From the NCBI RefSeq assembly GCF_003028855.1, contig NZ_CP028324.1:3224001-3288000 (forward strand): 64,000 nt of DNA, written 5' to 3'. This document shows, one piece after another, positions 54,432-63,513 of this stretch. Within the stretch, counting starts at the first letter, position 1. Each line of letters begins with the position of its first letter. The position numbers and the translations under genes are program-made. Under the pieces are notes generated by a model. It made no database searches. It saw only the letters and a program-made list of their open reading frames with translations, and had not been told where the DNA came from. The stretch is from Pseudoduganella armeniaca (GTDB taxonomy: Bacteria > Pseudomonadota > Gammaproteobacteria > Burkholderiales > Burkholderiaceae_D).

Positions 54432-56011
54432 GTGGCGCACGATAATCCGCAAGCTGTAGCAGACGAGGCGAACCCGGGGCCGCAATGCGGCCGTGGCGGC
54501 GCCGATTGCGATGTGCTCGTCATCGGCGGCGGCATCAACGGCGCTGGCATCGCGCGCGACGCGGCCGGGCGCGGCCTGTGCGTCGCGTTGTGCGAACAGG
54601 ACGACCTGGGCGCGCACCCCTTGTCCGCCTCGACAAAACTGATCCACGGCGGCCTGCGCTACCTGGAGTATCTCGACTTCGCGCTGGTGCGCAAGGCGCT
54701 GGCCGAGCGCGAGGTGCTGATGCGCGCGGCGCCGCACCTCACGTGGCCCCTGCGCTTCGCGATGCCGCACGGCCCGGGCCTGGGCGCCGCGCCGCTGGTG
54801 CGGGCCGGGCTGTTCCTGTTCGACCGGCTGGCGCGGCGCCAGTTGCTGCCCGGCTCGCATGGCGTGCGTCTGTCGTGCCACCCGGCCGGCCGGGCGCTGC
54901 AACCCCGCTTCAGCCGGGCCTTCGTGTACTCCGACGGCTGGGTCGACGACGCCCGCCTGGTCGTGCTGAACGCGCTGGACGCCGCCGAGAAGGGCGCCTG
55001 CGTGCTGACGCGTACCCGCTGCGTGGCGGCGCGGCGCGACGGCGACCTGTGGCGCGTCACGTTGCGCCGGGCCGACGGCAGCGAAAAGCAGGTCACGGCG
55101 CGCGCGCTCGTCAACGCGGCGGGACCGTGGACGGCGCAGGTGCTGGGCCTGGCGCTGGGGCAGGCCCAGGCCGGCCGGCTGCGGCTCGTCAAGGGCTGCC
55201 ATATCGTCGTGCCGCGCCGGTTCGAGCACGATCACGCTTACCTGTTCCAGCATTCGGACGGCCGCGTCATCTTCGCCATTCCGTACGAGCGCGATTTCAC
55301 GCTGCTCGGCACCACCGACCTCGATTACGCGGGCGACCCGGCCGCCGCCGCCGTCGATGCCGGCGAGATCGCCTACCTGTGCGATGCCGCCAGCACGTAT
55401 TTCCGCCAGCCGGTGCGGCCCGACGAGGTGGTCTGGAGCTACGCCGGCGTACGCCCGCTGCTGGACGAGCCCGCACGCGACGCCCGCGCCGTCACGCGCG
55501 ATTCCCGGCTGGCGCTGGACGAGGCGGGCGCGCCGCTGCTGTCGGTCTTCGGCGGCAAGCTGACCACCCACCGCAAGCTGGCCGAGGAAGCGACGGACGC
55601 GTTGTGCCGCAAGCTGGGCCGGGCCACGCCGCCATGGACGGCGCGCGCCTGCCTGCCGGGCGGCGACCTGTTCGGCGCGCAGCCGCAGAACCGCTCGGTG
55701 CTGGAATTCGACGCCTGGAGCTCGAGCATGCAAGTGCACTACGCCTTCCTCGACCCGGCCCTGGTGCGGCGCTATGCGCGCGCCTACGGCACCCGCATCC
55801 ACACGCTGCTGCGCGGGCGCACCGCGCTGGCCGACATGGGCGAGCAGATCCTGCCCGGGCTGTACGAGGCCGAGGTGGCGTATCTGCGCCAACACGAGTG
55901 GGCGCGCACGGCCGAGGACATCCTGTGGCGGCGCTCGAAGCTGGGGTTGCACTTGGGTCTGGAGGCCGGGGGGTGCTGCAGGCCTGGCTGGATGCGCACC
56001 CAGGCGTCTGA
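54432..56011 (+). CDS. glpD: Aerobic glycerol-3-phosphate dehydrogenase GlpD (apparent frameshift)
   Basis: Membrane-associated flavoenzyme oxidising glycerol-3-phosphate to DHAP, 526 residues after correction. GTG 54432 has GGAG 6 bases before it. The FAD-binding motif is VLVIGGGINGAGIARDAAGRG (about 26); STKLIHGGLRYLEYLDFALV (about 62) and SVFGGKLTTHRKLAEEATD (about 372) are hallmarks. The frame breaks at the G6 run 55968-55973. A seventh G gives AGGVLQAWLDAHPGV and a TGA at 56011. Otherwise the frame continues with unrelated sequence through the intergenic repeat. Confidence 0.9.
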
Positions 56012-56015
56012 GGGT

Positions 56016-56059
56016 CCGGGGTCTGTCCCCGCAGCGGTGCTGGCATATAGGCCAGCACC
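56016..56059 (+). repeat. Truncated family A element plus adjacent hairpin
   Basis: CCGGGGTCTGTCCCC (56016-56030) is the first arm of family A in plus orientation. The second arm is replaced by a separate 9-base hairpin, GGTGCTGGC/GCCAGCACC (56036-56059). It starts 4 bases after the corrected glpD stop. Confidence 0.7.
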
Positions 56060-56097
56060 ATGACGCCGGTTCTATTCGTCAGCCCATGCGTCGCGAT

Positions 56098-56131
56098 AAA
56101 AACCGGGGTCAGTCCCGAAGGGACAGACCCC
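56098..56131 (-). repeat. Gene-end palindrome, family A, minus orientation
   Basis: AAAACCGGGGTCAGTCCC and GGGACAGACCCC with a GAA loop; to the left lies GCGATAAAAACC, the complement of the conserved GGTTTTTATCGC tail. It lies downstream of the minus-strand POT transporter, beyond that gene's terminator. Confidence 0.85.
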
Positions 56132-56152
56132 AAGCCATCACGCGACAGTGAA

Positions 56153-56179
56153 AAAAAAGCGGCCAACGGCCGCTTTTTT
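56153..56179. terminator. Bidirectional rho-independent terminator
   Basis: GCGGCC/GGCCGC stem with AAC loop, flanked by A-run and T-run. It can stop transcripts from either side and sits 15 bases after the POT transporter stop. Confidence 0.9.
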
Positions 56180-56194
56180 CATGAGCACACGCGC

Positions 56195-57700
56195 TTACTT
56201 CACGCCATGCATCAGCTTTTGGATCAGCGGCGCGACGATGAACAGCACGATGCCGCCACCGACCAGCGACCAGAAACCGAACGTGTAGCCCGACAGCGCG
56301 GACGCCACCGACATGCCGGACTCGCCGCTGACGTGCGAGGCGAAGATGCCGGACAGGTTGTTGCCGATGCCGGTCGACAGGAACCAGCCGCCCATGCCCA
56401 GGCCGACCAGGCGCACCGGCGCCAGCTTCGTCACCATCGACAGACCGATCGGCGACAGGCACAGCTCACCGATGGACTGGATCACGTACACCATGAACAG
56501 CGTCCAGAACGGGATCTTGCCTTCGGCGGAGACCAGGGAAGACAGTGCGAACATCAAGAGCGCGAAGGCGACGCCGTTGAAGATCAGGCCCAGGCCGAAC
56601 TTGCGCGGGATCGACGGGTCGGCGTTGCGGCGCGCCAGCCAGATCCAGGTCGCGGCCACGATCGGCGCGCAGGTGATGATGGCGATCGAGTTCACGCTCT
56701 GGAACCAGGCGGTCGGGAAGATCCAGCCGCCGAAGTCGCGGTTGACGATGTTCTCGGCCAGGAAGGTAAACGAGCTGCCGGCCTGTTCGAAGAACATCCA
56801 GAACAGGATGTTGAAGGCGAAGATGATCAGCATCGCGAACACCTTGTCGCGCGCCACCGGGCCGTTGCGGAAGCCTTCGATCAGCAGCATGATGGCCAGC
56901 AGGACGAACAGCACCGACAGCACGGCCTGCAGCTGCTGGGCACCGACGGCCAGCAGCGCGAACACGACCGGAATGACGACGAAGGCGCCGAGGATCACGT
57001 ACAGCACGCGCGCCATGCCCACGGCCTGCGGCTCGGGGGCGCCGATGCCCTTCAGGCCCTGGCGGCCGACGAAGAACCAGACCAGGCTGATCAGCATGCC
57101 GACGCCGGAAGCGATGAAGACGATCTTGTAGGCCGGCGTGTCGCCCGTGTTGAACACGTGCTGGGCCAGGTACTGGGTCAGGATCGGCGCGATGAAGGCG
57201 CCGCCGTTGATGCCCATGTAGAAGATGGTGAAGCCGGAATCGCGGCGCGTGTCGGCAGCCGAATACAGCTTGCCGACCATCGTCGAGATGTTCGGCTTGA
57301 ACAGGCCGTTACCGGTGATGATCGTCGCCAGGCCCAGCTTGAAGACCGTGGGGTCCGGGTAGGCGATCATGAACAGGCCGGCCGCCATGAAGGTCGCGCC
57401 GATCAGGATGGAGCGCTGGTAGCCCAGCACGCGGTCGGCCACGTAGCCGCCGAACAGTGCCGCCGCATACACGAGGGCGAGGTAGGAACCGTAGGTCAGG
57501 TTGGCATCGGCTTCGCCGGAGGAAGCGCCGCCGTGGAACTGGGCCACGATGTACAACACCAGGGCCCAACGGATGCCGTAGAACGCGAAGCGTTCCCAGA
57601 ATTCGGTCATGAACAACATCCAGAGTGGGCTGGGATGTCCCATGATCTGGCGGAACTCCGGGATCGCCGTTTCTCGCGCCGTATTGGTTGCACCGCTCAT
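56195..57700 (-). CDS. POT-family proton/peptide transporter
   Basis: Proton-coupled oligopeptide transporter of the DtpT/PTR2 type, 501 residues with about 14 helices. The family motif EFWERFAFYGIRWAL (about 34, ExxER) is present, as are GGYVADRVLGYQRSILIGA (about 84), TGNGLFKPNISTMVGKLY (about 130) and FYMGINGGAFIAP (about 165). It imports di- and tripeptides at the inner membrane. A GGAGG ribosome site precedes the ATG. It is divergent from ppnN. Confidence 0.93.
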   Translation of the reverse strand: MSGATNTARETAIPEFRQIMGHPSPLWMLFMTEFWERFAFYGIRWALVLYIVAQFHGGASSGEADANLTYGSYLALVYAAALFGGYVADRVLGYQRSILIGATFMAAGLFMIAYPDPTVFKLGLATIITGNGLFKPNISTMVGKLYSAADTRRDSGFTIFYMGINGGAFIAPILTQYLAQHVFNTGDTPAYKIVFIASGVGMLISLVWFFVGRQGLKGIGAPEPQAVGMARVLYVILGAFVVIPVVFALLAVGAQQLQAVLSVLFVLLAIMLLIEGFRNGPVARDKVFAMLIIFAFNILFWMFFEQAGSSFTFLAENIVNRDFGGWIFPTAWFQSVNSIAIITCAPIVAATWIWLARRNADPSIPRKFGLGLIFNGVAFALLMFALSSLVSAEGKIPFWTLFMVYVIQSIGELCLSPIGLSMVTKLAPVRLVGLGMGGWFLSTGIGNNLSGIFASHVSGESGMSVASALSGYTFGFWSLVGGGIVLFIVAPLIQKLMHGVK

Positions 57701-57909
57701 GCGGAGACCTCCTGAAAAAAAGTCGCCATTGTAATGTACCGGCCCGGAATGTCGATCTTTTCAGGTGGTGCAATGCAGCAATGTGGTAAGTTTGAAAAGA
57801 TTACAACAGTGTTTGCCTGCCGGAGGACGGCGGGATGTCGTATATTGACGGTTCGTACGGCCTAATTGCAGAGCACGGCGGGCCGGGAAACTGAAAGGAT
57901 TGATGCACC

Positions 57910-59283
57910 ATGGAACAAGGCTTTGTCGATACACTGATTTCACCAGAGGGCAAACTTGAGGTCTTGTCCAAGGCGGAGGTTGTCAAGCTGCTCGATTCGG
58001 GCAAGGGCGGTCTCTACAATATGTTTCGCAACTGCGCGCTGGCGGTCCTGAACTGCGGCAGCACCATCGACGATGGCAAGGAGCTGCTGGAGCGCTATAA
58101 ATCGTTCGAGATCAACATCATCCAGCGCGAGCGCGGCATCAAGCTGGAGATCAAGGGGGCGCCCGCGATCGCCTTCGTCGACGGCAAGATGATCAAGGGC
58201 ATCCACGAGCACCTGTTTGCCGTGCTGCGCGATATCGTCTTCGTCAGCAACGAGGTCACGGACAATCCCAAGTTCGACCTGGCGTCGACGGAAGGCATCA
58301 CGGATGCGGTATTCCATATCCTGCGCAACGCCAACATCCTGCGGCCACAACTGAGCCCCAACCTGGTGGTCTGCTGGGGCGGCCACTCGATCAACCGCGC
58401 CGAGTACAACTACTCGAAGGAAGTGGGCTATCAGCTGGGCCTGCGCGGCCTGGACATCTGCACGGGTTGCGGCCCGGGCGCGATGAAGGGCCCGATGAAG
58501 GGCGCCACCATCGGCCATGCCAAGCAGCGCTTCGGCAACGGCCGCTACCTGGGCATCACCGAGCCGGGCATCATCGCGGCCGAGTCGCCCAACCCGATCG
58601 TCAACGACCTGGTGATCATGCCGGACATCGAGAAGCGCCTGGAAGCGTTCGTGCGCACCGGTCACGGCATCATCGTGTTCCCCGGCGGCGCCGGCACGGC
58701 CGAGGAGATCCTGTACATCCTGGGCATCCTGCTCCATCCGGACAATGCCGCCATCCCGTTCCCGCTGATCTTCACCGGACCGGAATCGTCGCGCGACTAC
58801 TTCGTGCAGATCAACGAATTCATCGGCACCACCTTGGGCCCGGAGGCGCAGCAGCGCTACAAGATCATCGTCGACGATCCGGAAGCCGTGGCGCGCGAGA
58901 TGCAGGAGGGGATCAAGCAGGTGCGCGAGTTCCGCAAGGGCCGCAGCGACGCCTACTACTTCAACTGGGCCCTGAAGATCGACCACGAGTTCCAGCGCCC
59001 GTTCGCGCCCACGCACGAGAACATGCGCAACCTGAAGCTGCACAAGAACCAGCCGGTGCACCTGCTGGCGGCCAACCTGCGCCGGGCCTTCTCCGGCGTG
59101 GTGGCGGGCAACGTCAAGGACGACGGCATTCGCGCCATCGAACAGCACGGCCACTTCGAGATCCACGGCGACCTGGCGATCATGGAGCCGATGGACGCGC
59201 TGTTGGCGTCGTTCGTCGCGCAGAGCCGCATGAAGCTGCCCGGCAAGGCCTATACGCCGTGCTACCGGGTCGTCAAGTCGTAG
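57910..59283 (+). CDS. ppnN: Pyrimidine/purine nucleotide 5'-monophosphate nucleosidase PpnN
   Basis: PpnN (YgdH), 457 residues against 454 in E. coli. It cleaves nucleoside monophosphates at the N-glycosidic bond and is activated by (p)ppGpp in E. coli. An N-terminal DUF4478-like domain (about 1-135) precedes the LOG-fold core with WGGHSINRAEYNYSKEVGYQ (about 156), GCGPGAMKGPMKGATIGHAK (about 186) and FPGGAGTAEEILYILGILLH (about 257). A DUF3412-like C-terminal domain follows. The LOG core belongs to the SLOG superfamily. A SLATT membrane gene follows after only seven bases. Confidence 0.93.
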   Translation: MEQGFVDTLISPEGKLEVLSKAEVVKLLDSGKGGLYNMFRNCALAVLNCGSTIDDGKELLERYKSFEINIIQRERGIKLEIKGAPAIAFVDGKMIKGIHEHLFAVLRDIVFVSNEVTDNPKFDLASTEGITDAVFHILRNANILRPQLSPNLVVCWGGHSINRAEYNYSKEVGYQLGLRGLDICTGCGPGAMKGPMKGATIGHAKQRFGNGRYLGITEPGIIAAESPNPIVNDLVIMPDIEKRLEAFVRTGHGIIVFPGGAGTAEEILYILGILLHPDNAAIPFPLIFTGPESSRDYFVQINEFIGTTLGPEAQQRYKIIVDDPEAVAREMQEGIKQVREFRKGRSDAYYFNWALKIDHEFQRPFAPTHENMRNLKLHKNQPVHLLAANLRRAFSGVVAGNVKDDGIRAIEQHGHFEIHGDLAIMEPMDALLASFVAQSRMKLPGKAYTPCYRVVKS

Positions 59284-59290
59284 GCTGGCC

Positions 59291-59803
59291 ATGGTGGAAC
59301 CGCCGTACCACCCGCCGCACGATGCCGACGCGCTGATCCTGGCGTGGCTGCGCCGGGCGCGCGAATCGCAGCTGGGCCACTACGAGATGGCGACGATGCT
59401 GGAACGGCGCAGCTACTGGCTGGGCGTGCCGGTCATCGTCATTTCCGGGGTGGTCGGCACCTCGGTGTTCGCGTCGATCGCCGCCGAGGTGGTGGCGGTC
59501 GAGGCGAAGCTGGCAGTGGGTGCGTTGAGCGTGCTGGCGGCGATCCTGTCGAGCCTGCAGACCTTCTTCAAGTTCGCCGAGCGCGCCGAGAAGCACAAGA
59601 CCTTCGGGGCCCGCTACGGCGCCATCCGGCGCGAGCTGGAAGCCATGCACGCCAGCGGCACGGCGGCGCAGGAGCCGAACTATATCAACGTCCTGCGCGA
59701 CAAGCTGGACCGGCTAGGCCAGGAGGCCCCGGCCGTCTCCAGCGCCATCCATGCGCATGTGCTGAAGGTGTTGCGGGCGGACACGACGCCCGTCGCTGGC
59801 TAG
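59291..59803 (+). CDS. SLATT-domain two-helix membrane protein
   Basis: A 170-residue protein matching the SLATT (SMODS- and SLOG-associating two-TM) fold. An N-terminal helix (LILAWLRRARESQLGHYEMA, about 15-34) is followed by paired membrane segments WLGVPVIVISGVVGTSVFAS (about 43-62) and LAVGALSVLAAILSSLQTFF (about 73-92). Then comes FKFAERAEKHKTFGARYGAIRRELE and a soluble helical tail. SLATT proteins are predicted pore-forming or membrane-disrupting effectors linked to nucleotide-signal enzymes. Here it directly follows ppnN, a SLOG-superfamily nucleotidase. The domain call is by pattern; the effector role is inferred. Confidence 0.8.
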   Translation: MVEPPYHPPHDADALILAWLRRARESQLGHYEMATMLERRSYWLGVPVIVISGVVGTSVFASIAAEVVAVEAKLAVGALSVLAAILSSLQTFFKFAERAEKHKTFGARYGAIRRELEAMHASGTAAQEPNYINVLRDKLDRLGQEAPAVSSAIHAHVLKVLRADTTPVAG

Positions 59804-59944
59804 GGAACTTGTATCGCAGGCTAGCCCGCCAGGCAAGATGAGGCGCGGGCGCAACGGCAGGGCTTGAACTTGAGATATTTTTCGGTGGTCTGAAGTTTCC
59901 TGGACGATACACTTGGCGAATTCATTTCGCCGACCGTGCCGACC

Positions 59945-62044
59945 ATGACCATCGAATATTCCGCCGACCGGCTGGCCGTGCCAGCCGCGGTCGCCCGACC
60001 CGACATCGCCGCCGCCGTGCTCGATGCCATCGACGCCACCCAGGCCGTGCTGGAGCTGGACCCGTCCGGCCGCATCGTGCGCGCCAATGCCTATTTCCTG
60101 TCGATGACCGGGCATGGCGCCGACGAACTGGTTGGCCAGCACCATCGCGTGCTGTGCACCGTTGAATATGCCCAGTCGCCTGCCTACGCCGAGCTGTGGG
60201 ACGGCATCCGCGCCGGCCGCACGACCGGCGGCACCTACCGCCTGGTACACCAGAACGGCGGCGCGGCCTGGCTGCAGGGCATGTTCATTCCCGTGCCGGA
60301 CGCGAACGGCCCGTGCGCGCATGTGATCCTGGTCGCCACCGACGTCACGGCGATGAAGCAGAAGAGCGCCGACAACGCGGCCAAGATCGCCGCGATCGAC
60401 CGCGTGCAGGCCGTGATCGAGTTCGACCTGGCCGGCCACGTGCTGCACGCGAACGAAAACTTCCTGGCCACCTTGGGCTATAGGCTGGACGAGATCCGCG
60501 GCCGCCACCACCGCATGTTTTGCGAGGGCGCCTATGCCCGCTCGCACGAATACCACGAGTTCTGGCGCCACCTGGGCGCCGGCGAAGTCCATTCCGGCGA
60601 ATTCAAGCGGCTGGACAAGGAAGGCCGGCCGGTCTGGATCCAGGCCACCTACAATCCGATCTTCGACGCCGCCGGCAACCCGGTCAAGGTGGTGAAATTC
60701 GCCACCGACGTGACCCAGGCCAAGCTGCGCACCGCCGACTACGAAGGCAAGATCCGCGCCGTCAACCGCGTCCAGGCCGTGATCGAATTCGACCTGACGG
60801 GCAAGGTCATCGACGCCAACGAGAACTTCCTGGAAGTGATGGGCTACCGCCTGGACGAGGTGCGCGGCCAGCACCACCGCATGTTCTGCGACCACGCCTT
60901 CGCCCACTCGCCGGAATACCTGGCGTTCTGGGAACGCCTGGGCCGGGGTGAATTCAACGCCGGTTCCTACCGGCGCGTGACCAAGGCGGGCAAGGACGTC
61001 TGGATCCTGGCCTCGTACAACCCGATCTTCGACGCCGAGGGCAAGCCGGTCAAGGTGGTCAAGTACGCTTCCGACATCACGGAGCAGAAGCAGATGTCCG
61101 AGGACATCCGCGGCAAGCTCGATGCGCTGGGCCGTTCGCAGGCCGTGATCGAGTTCGACCTGCGCGGCAATGTCATGACGGTCAACGACAACTTCCTGCG
61201 CACGATGGGCTACGTGGCCGAGGAAGTCGTGGGCCAGCACCACAGCATGTTCTGCGAGCCGGAACTGATCACGAGCCAGCAGTACCGTCATTTCTGGGCC
61301 GACCTGGCGCAGGGCAAATTCCAGTCCGGCCGCTTCCAGCGCCGCGGCAAGCATGGCGCCGCGATCTGGATCCAGGCCACCTACAACCCGATCCTGGACG
61401 TCAACGGCAAGGTCTACAAGGTAGTGAAATTCGCGATGGACATCACGGCGCAGGTGGACCGCGAGGACAAGGTGACGAAGCGGGTGCACGACATCGCCAC
61501 CGTGCTGGCCGAGCTGACCGAATCGATCAACGCGATCGCCCACTCGGCGCGCCACTCGACGGGCCTGGCGGGCCAGACGCAGGCCGAAGCCAGTACCGGC
61601 GGCGCGCTGCTGGCGCGCGCCAAGGAAGCGATGCTGGCCATCCAGCACTCGTCGGCCGACGTGCGCGACATCATCGACACCATCAGCGAAATCGCCGGCC
61701 AGACGCACCTGCTGGCGTTCAATGCGGCGATCGAGGCGGCCCGCGCCGGCGAGCACGGCGCCGGCTTCTCCGTCGTCGCCAACGAGGTGCGCAAGCTGGC
61801 CGAGAAGTCGGCGCTGGCGGCGCGCGAGATCGGCAAGCTGATCACGGAAACGGTCACGCGGGTCGACGAAGGCACGCGCCTGACCGGCGACGTCGAGGCG
61901 GCCTTTGCCCGCATCGCCGCGTCGGTGACGAAGACCAGCGATTCGATTGCGCTGATCCATGGCTCGACCCAGTCGCAGGCCGATTCGACGCGCAACGTGG
62001 CGTCGTTGCTGAGCGACCTGGAAAGCGTGGCGATGGGCCGCTGA
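59945..62044 (+). CDS. Soluble chemoreceptor with four PAS repeats
   Basis: Methyl-accepting-type receptor of 699 residues without membrane helices. Four PAS domains repeat with an exact 366-base (122-residue) period: QAVIEFD-type starts at codons 60026, 60392, 60758 and 61124. Each carries a G-x-HH-xxx-C motif (GQHHRVLC, GRHHRMFC, GQHHRMFC, GQHHSMFC). PAS 1 is the most diverged. The C-terminal signalling domain holds the hairpin tip (IAGQTHLLAFNAAIEAARAGEHGAGF, about 580-605). The layout recalls BdlA/Aer-like cytosolic receptors. ATG 59945 is chosen; a GTG 9 bases before is possible. A CheW-like gene follows after one base. Confidence 0.88.
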   Translation: MTIEYSADRLAVPAAVARPDIAAAVLDAIDATQAVLELDPSGRIVRANAYFLSMTGHGADELVGQHHRVLCTVEYAQSPAYAELWDGIRAGRTTGGTYRLVHQNGGAAWLQGMFIPVPDANGPCAHVILVATDVTAMKQKSADNAAKIAAIDRVQAVIEFDLAGHVLHANENFLATLGYRLDEIRGRHHRMFCEGAYARSHEYHEFWRHLGAGEVHSGEFKRLDKEGRPVWIQATYNPIFDAAGNPVKVVKFATDVTQAKLRTADYEGKIRAVNRVQAVIEFDLTGKVIDANENFLEVMGYRLDEVRGQHHRMFCDHAFAHSPEYLAFWERLGRGEFNAGSYRRVTKAGKDVWILASYNPIFDAEGKPVKVVKYASDITEQKQMSEDIRGKLDALGRSQAVIEFDLRGNVMTVNDNFLRTMGYVAEEVVGQHHSMFCEPELITSQQYRHFWADLAQGKFQSGRFQRRGKHGAAIWIQATYNPILDVNGKVYKVVKFAMDITAQVDREDKVTKRVHDIATVLAELTESINAIAHSARHSTGLAGQTQAEASTGGALLARAKEAMLAIQHSSADVRDIIDTISEIAGQTHLLAFNAAIEAARAGEHGAGFSVVANEVRKLAEKSALAAREIGKLITETVTRVDEGTRLTGDVEAAFARIAASVTKTSDSIALIHGSTQSQADSTRNVASLLSDLESVAMGR

Positions 62045-62045
62045 C

Positions 62046-63386
62046 ATGACGCTGGAACCTGGGCAGGTGCCGCCGCGGCGCCTGGCTGTCGTCAGCATCG
62101 GCACGGTCACCGTCGGCATCGATGTCGCCAGCGTCGTGCAGGCGCTGCCGCTGCCGCCCGTGCTGGCGCCGCTGCCGCGCCGGCGCGGCGCGCTGGCCGG
62201 CGTCGTCGACTGCGCTGGCGTGCTGGTGCCCGTGGTCGATCTGTCGCGCTGGGTCGAGAGCGGCGCGCCCGCCGCCGACGCTAGCGCACGCCGCATCCTG
62301 GTGCTGCGCGCGGACGGGCGCACGATCGGCCTGTTGGCGGACGCGGTGGCCGGCTTTGCCGACGTGCCGGCGGCAGCCGTCGCCCGGCTGCACCATGACG
62401 ACGATCCCGAGGAAGTGTTCCAGGCAACGGTACAGTTGCCCGGTACGGACATCATCGCCGCCATCCTGGAAGCCGGGCGGCTGGTGGCGCTGGCCTGCGC
62501 GTGGAACGACGCTGCCGCGACGGCTGCGACGGCTGCGGTGGCACCTCGCAGCGGCAGCGGGCAAGGCGCGACGACGACGCTGTGCGCCGTGCTGCAGGCG
62601 GGGCCGGCCCTGTTCGCGCTGCCCGCCGTGCGGCTGGCAGCCGTCGTGGCGCGGCCGGCGCTGGAGCGCTTCGGCATGGGCGGCAGCGCGTTCTGCCGCT
62701 GGGGCGAGCGGCACGTGTCGGTGGTCGACGTTGCCGTGCCGTCCGCCGCGCGCGCCTTGCTGGCCATCCTGGAGCACGGCGGTGCGCTGCTGGGCATCCA
62801 GGTCGACGCCGCGCTGGACATGCGCGCGCTGGTGCCGCCCGGGCCCGATGCCGCGCTGACGACGGTGTACGACGAGGCCGGCCAGGCCATCGAGTTCATC
62901 GACGTGGCGGCGCTGTTCGCGCGCCATCCGGAAACCGGGCTGAGCGTGCGACCGGCCGCCGGCAATGCCGTTGCCGGGACGCGCGCCGCCAACCAGGACG
63001 CGCAACTGATCTTCGATGCGGGCGGAACGCTGGCCATGCCCATCGCGGCCGTGGACCAGGTGCTGCCGTTCGAGGCGGCCGGTGACGTGGCGCCCGCCAC
63101 GATGCCATGGCAGGGCCGCGCCATCGCGCTGCACGATTTGCGCCAGCTGCGCGGCAGCGGTGCCGTGCTGGTCTTGCGGCGCGGCGAAGACCACGTGGCT
63201 TGCGTGGTGGAGCGGGTGCGCTCGATGGTGCCGCCGGGCGGCGGCCAGGTCTACACGATGGCGCAGCCGGGGCAGGGCGCGGCGCGGTTCATTACCGTGG
63301 CGGGCGAGGGTGGGGCGGTGAGTTACCGGATCGTGGATCTGGTGGAACGGCTGGCGGGCTTGGGGTCTGTCCCCAGCGGGGACTGA
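62046..63386 (+). CDS. Protein with about three CheW-like domains
   Basis: A 446-residue soluble protein with repeated CheW-like folds: about 12-150 (VVSIGTVTVGIDVASVVQAL; GVLVPVVDLSRWV), about 180-310 (CAVLQAGPALFALPAVRLAA; HVSVVDVAV) and about 325-440 (LIFDAGGTLAMPIAAVDQVLPF; VLRRGEDHVACVVERVR). It starts one base after the receptor stop, so it likely works as its dedicated coupling scaffold. The last residues, LGSVPSGD and the stop, are read out of the family A repeat at 63362, so the original C-terminus may have been replaced. Confidence 0.8.
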   Translation: MTLEPGQVPPRRLAVVSIGTVTVGIDVASVVQALPLPPVLAPLPRRRGALAGVVDCAGVLVPVVDLSRWVESGAPAADASARRILVLRADGRTIGLLADAVAGFADVPAAAVARLHHDDDPEEVFQATVQLPGTDIIAAILEAGRLVALACAWNDAAATAATAAVAPRSGSGQGATTTLCAVLQAGPALFALPAVRLAAVVARPALERFGMGGSAFCRWGERHVSVVDVAVPSAARALLAILEHGGALLGIQVDAALDMRALVPPGPDAALTTVYDEAGQAIEFIDVAALFARHPETGLSVRPAAGNAVAGTRAANQDAQLIFDAGGTLAMPIAAVDQVLPFEAAGDVAPATMPWQGRAIALHDLRQLRGSGAVLVLRRGEDHVACVVERVRSMVPPGGGQVYTMAQPGQGAARFITVAGEGGAVSYRIVDLVERLAGLGSVPSGD

Positions 63387-63394
63387 CCCCGGTT
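63362..63394 (+). repeat. Gene-end palindrome, family A, plus orientation (left of a pair)
   Basis: GGGGTCTGTCCCC (63362-63374), AGC, GGGGACTGACCCC (63378-63390), then GGTTTC. It overlaps the end of the CheW-like gene and supplies that gene's TGA stop at 63384-63386. Confidence 0.88.
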
Positions 63395-63472
63395 TCAATC
63401 TGCGCCGGCCGCGTTTCTGGTCAGCATCCAGTTTGCGCAAGGCCCATGGACGGACTCGCCGGCAGCGAATAA

Positions 63473-63506
63473 AACCAGGGACAGTCCCCGTGCGGGGACA
63501 GTCCCT
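63473..63506 (-). repeat. Gene-end palindrome, family A, minus orientation (right of a pair)
   Basis: AAAACC is followed by AGGGACAGTCCCCG (63477-63490) and CGGGGACAGTCCCT (63493-63506). The A-rich tail on the left marks minus orientation, directly downstream of the lysS stop. Confidence 0.85.
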
Positions 63507-63513
63507 GTGCGGA

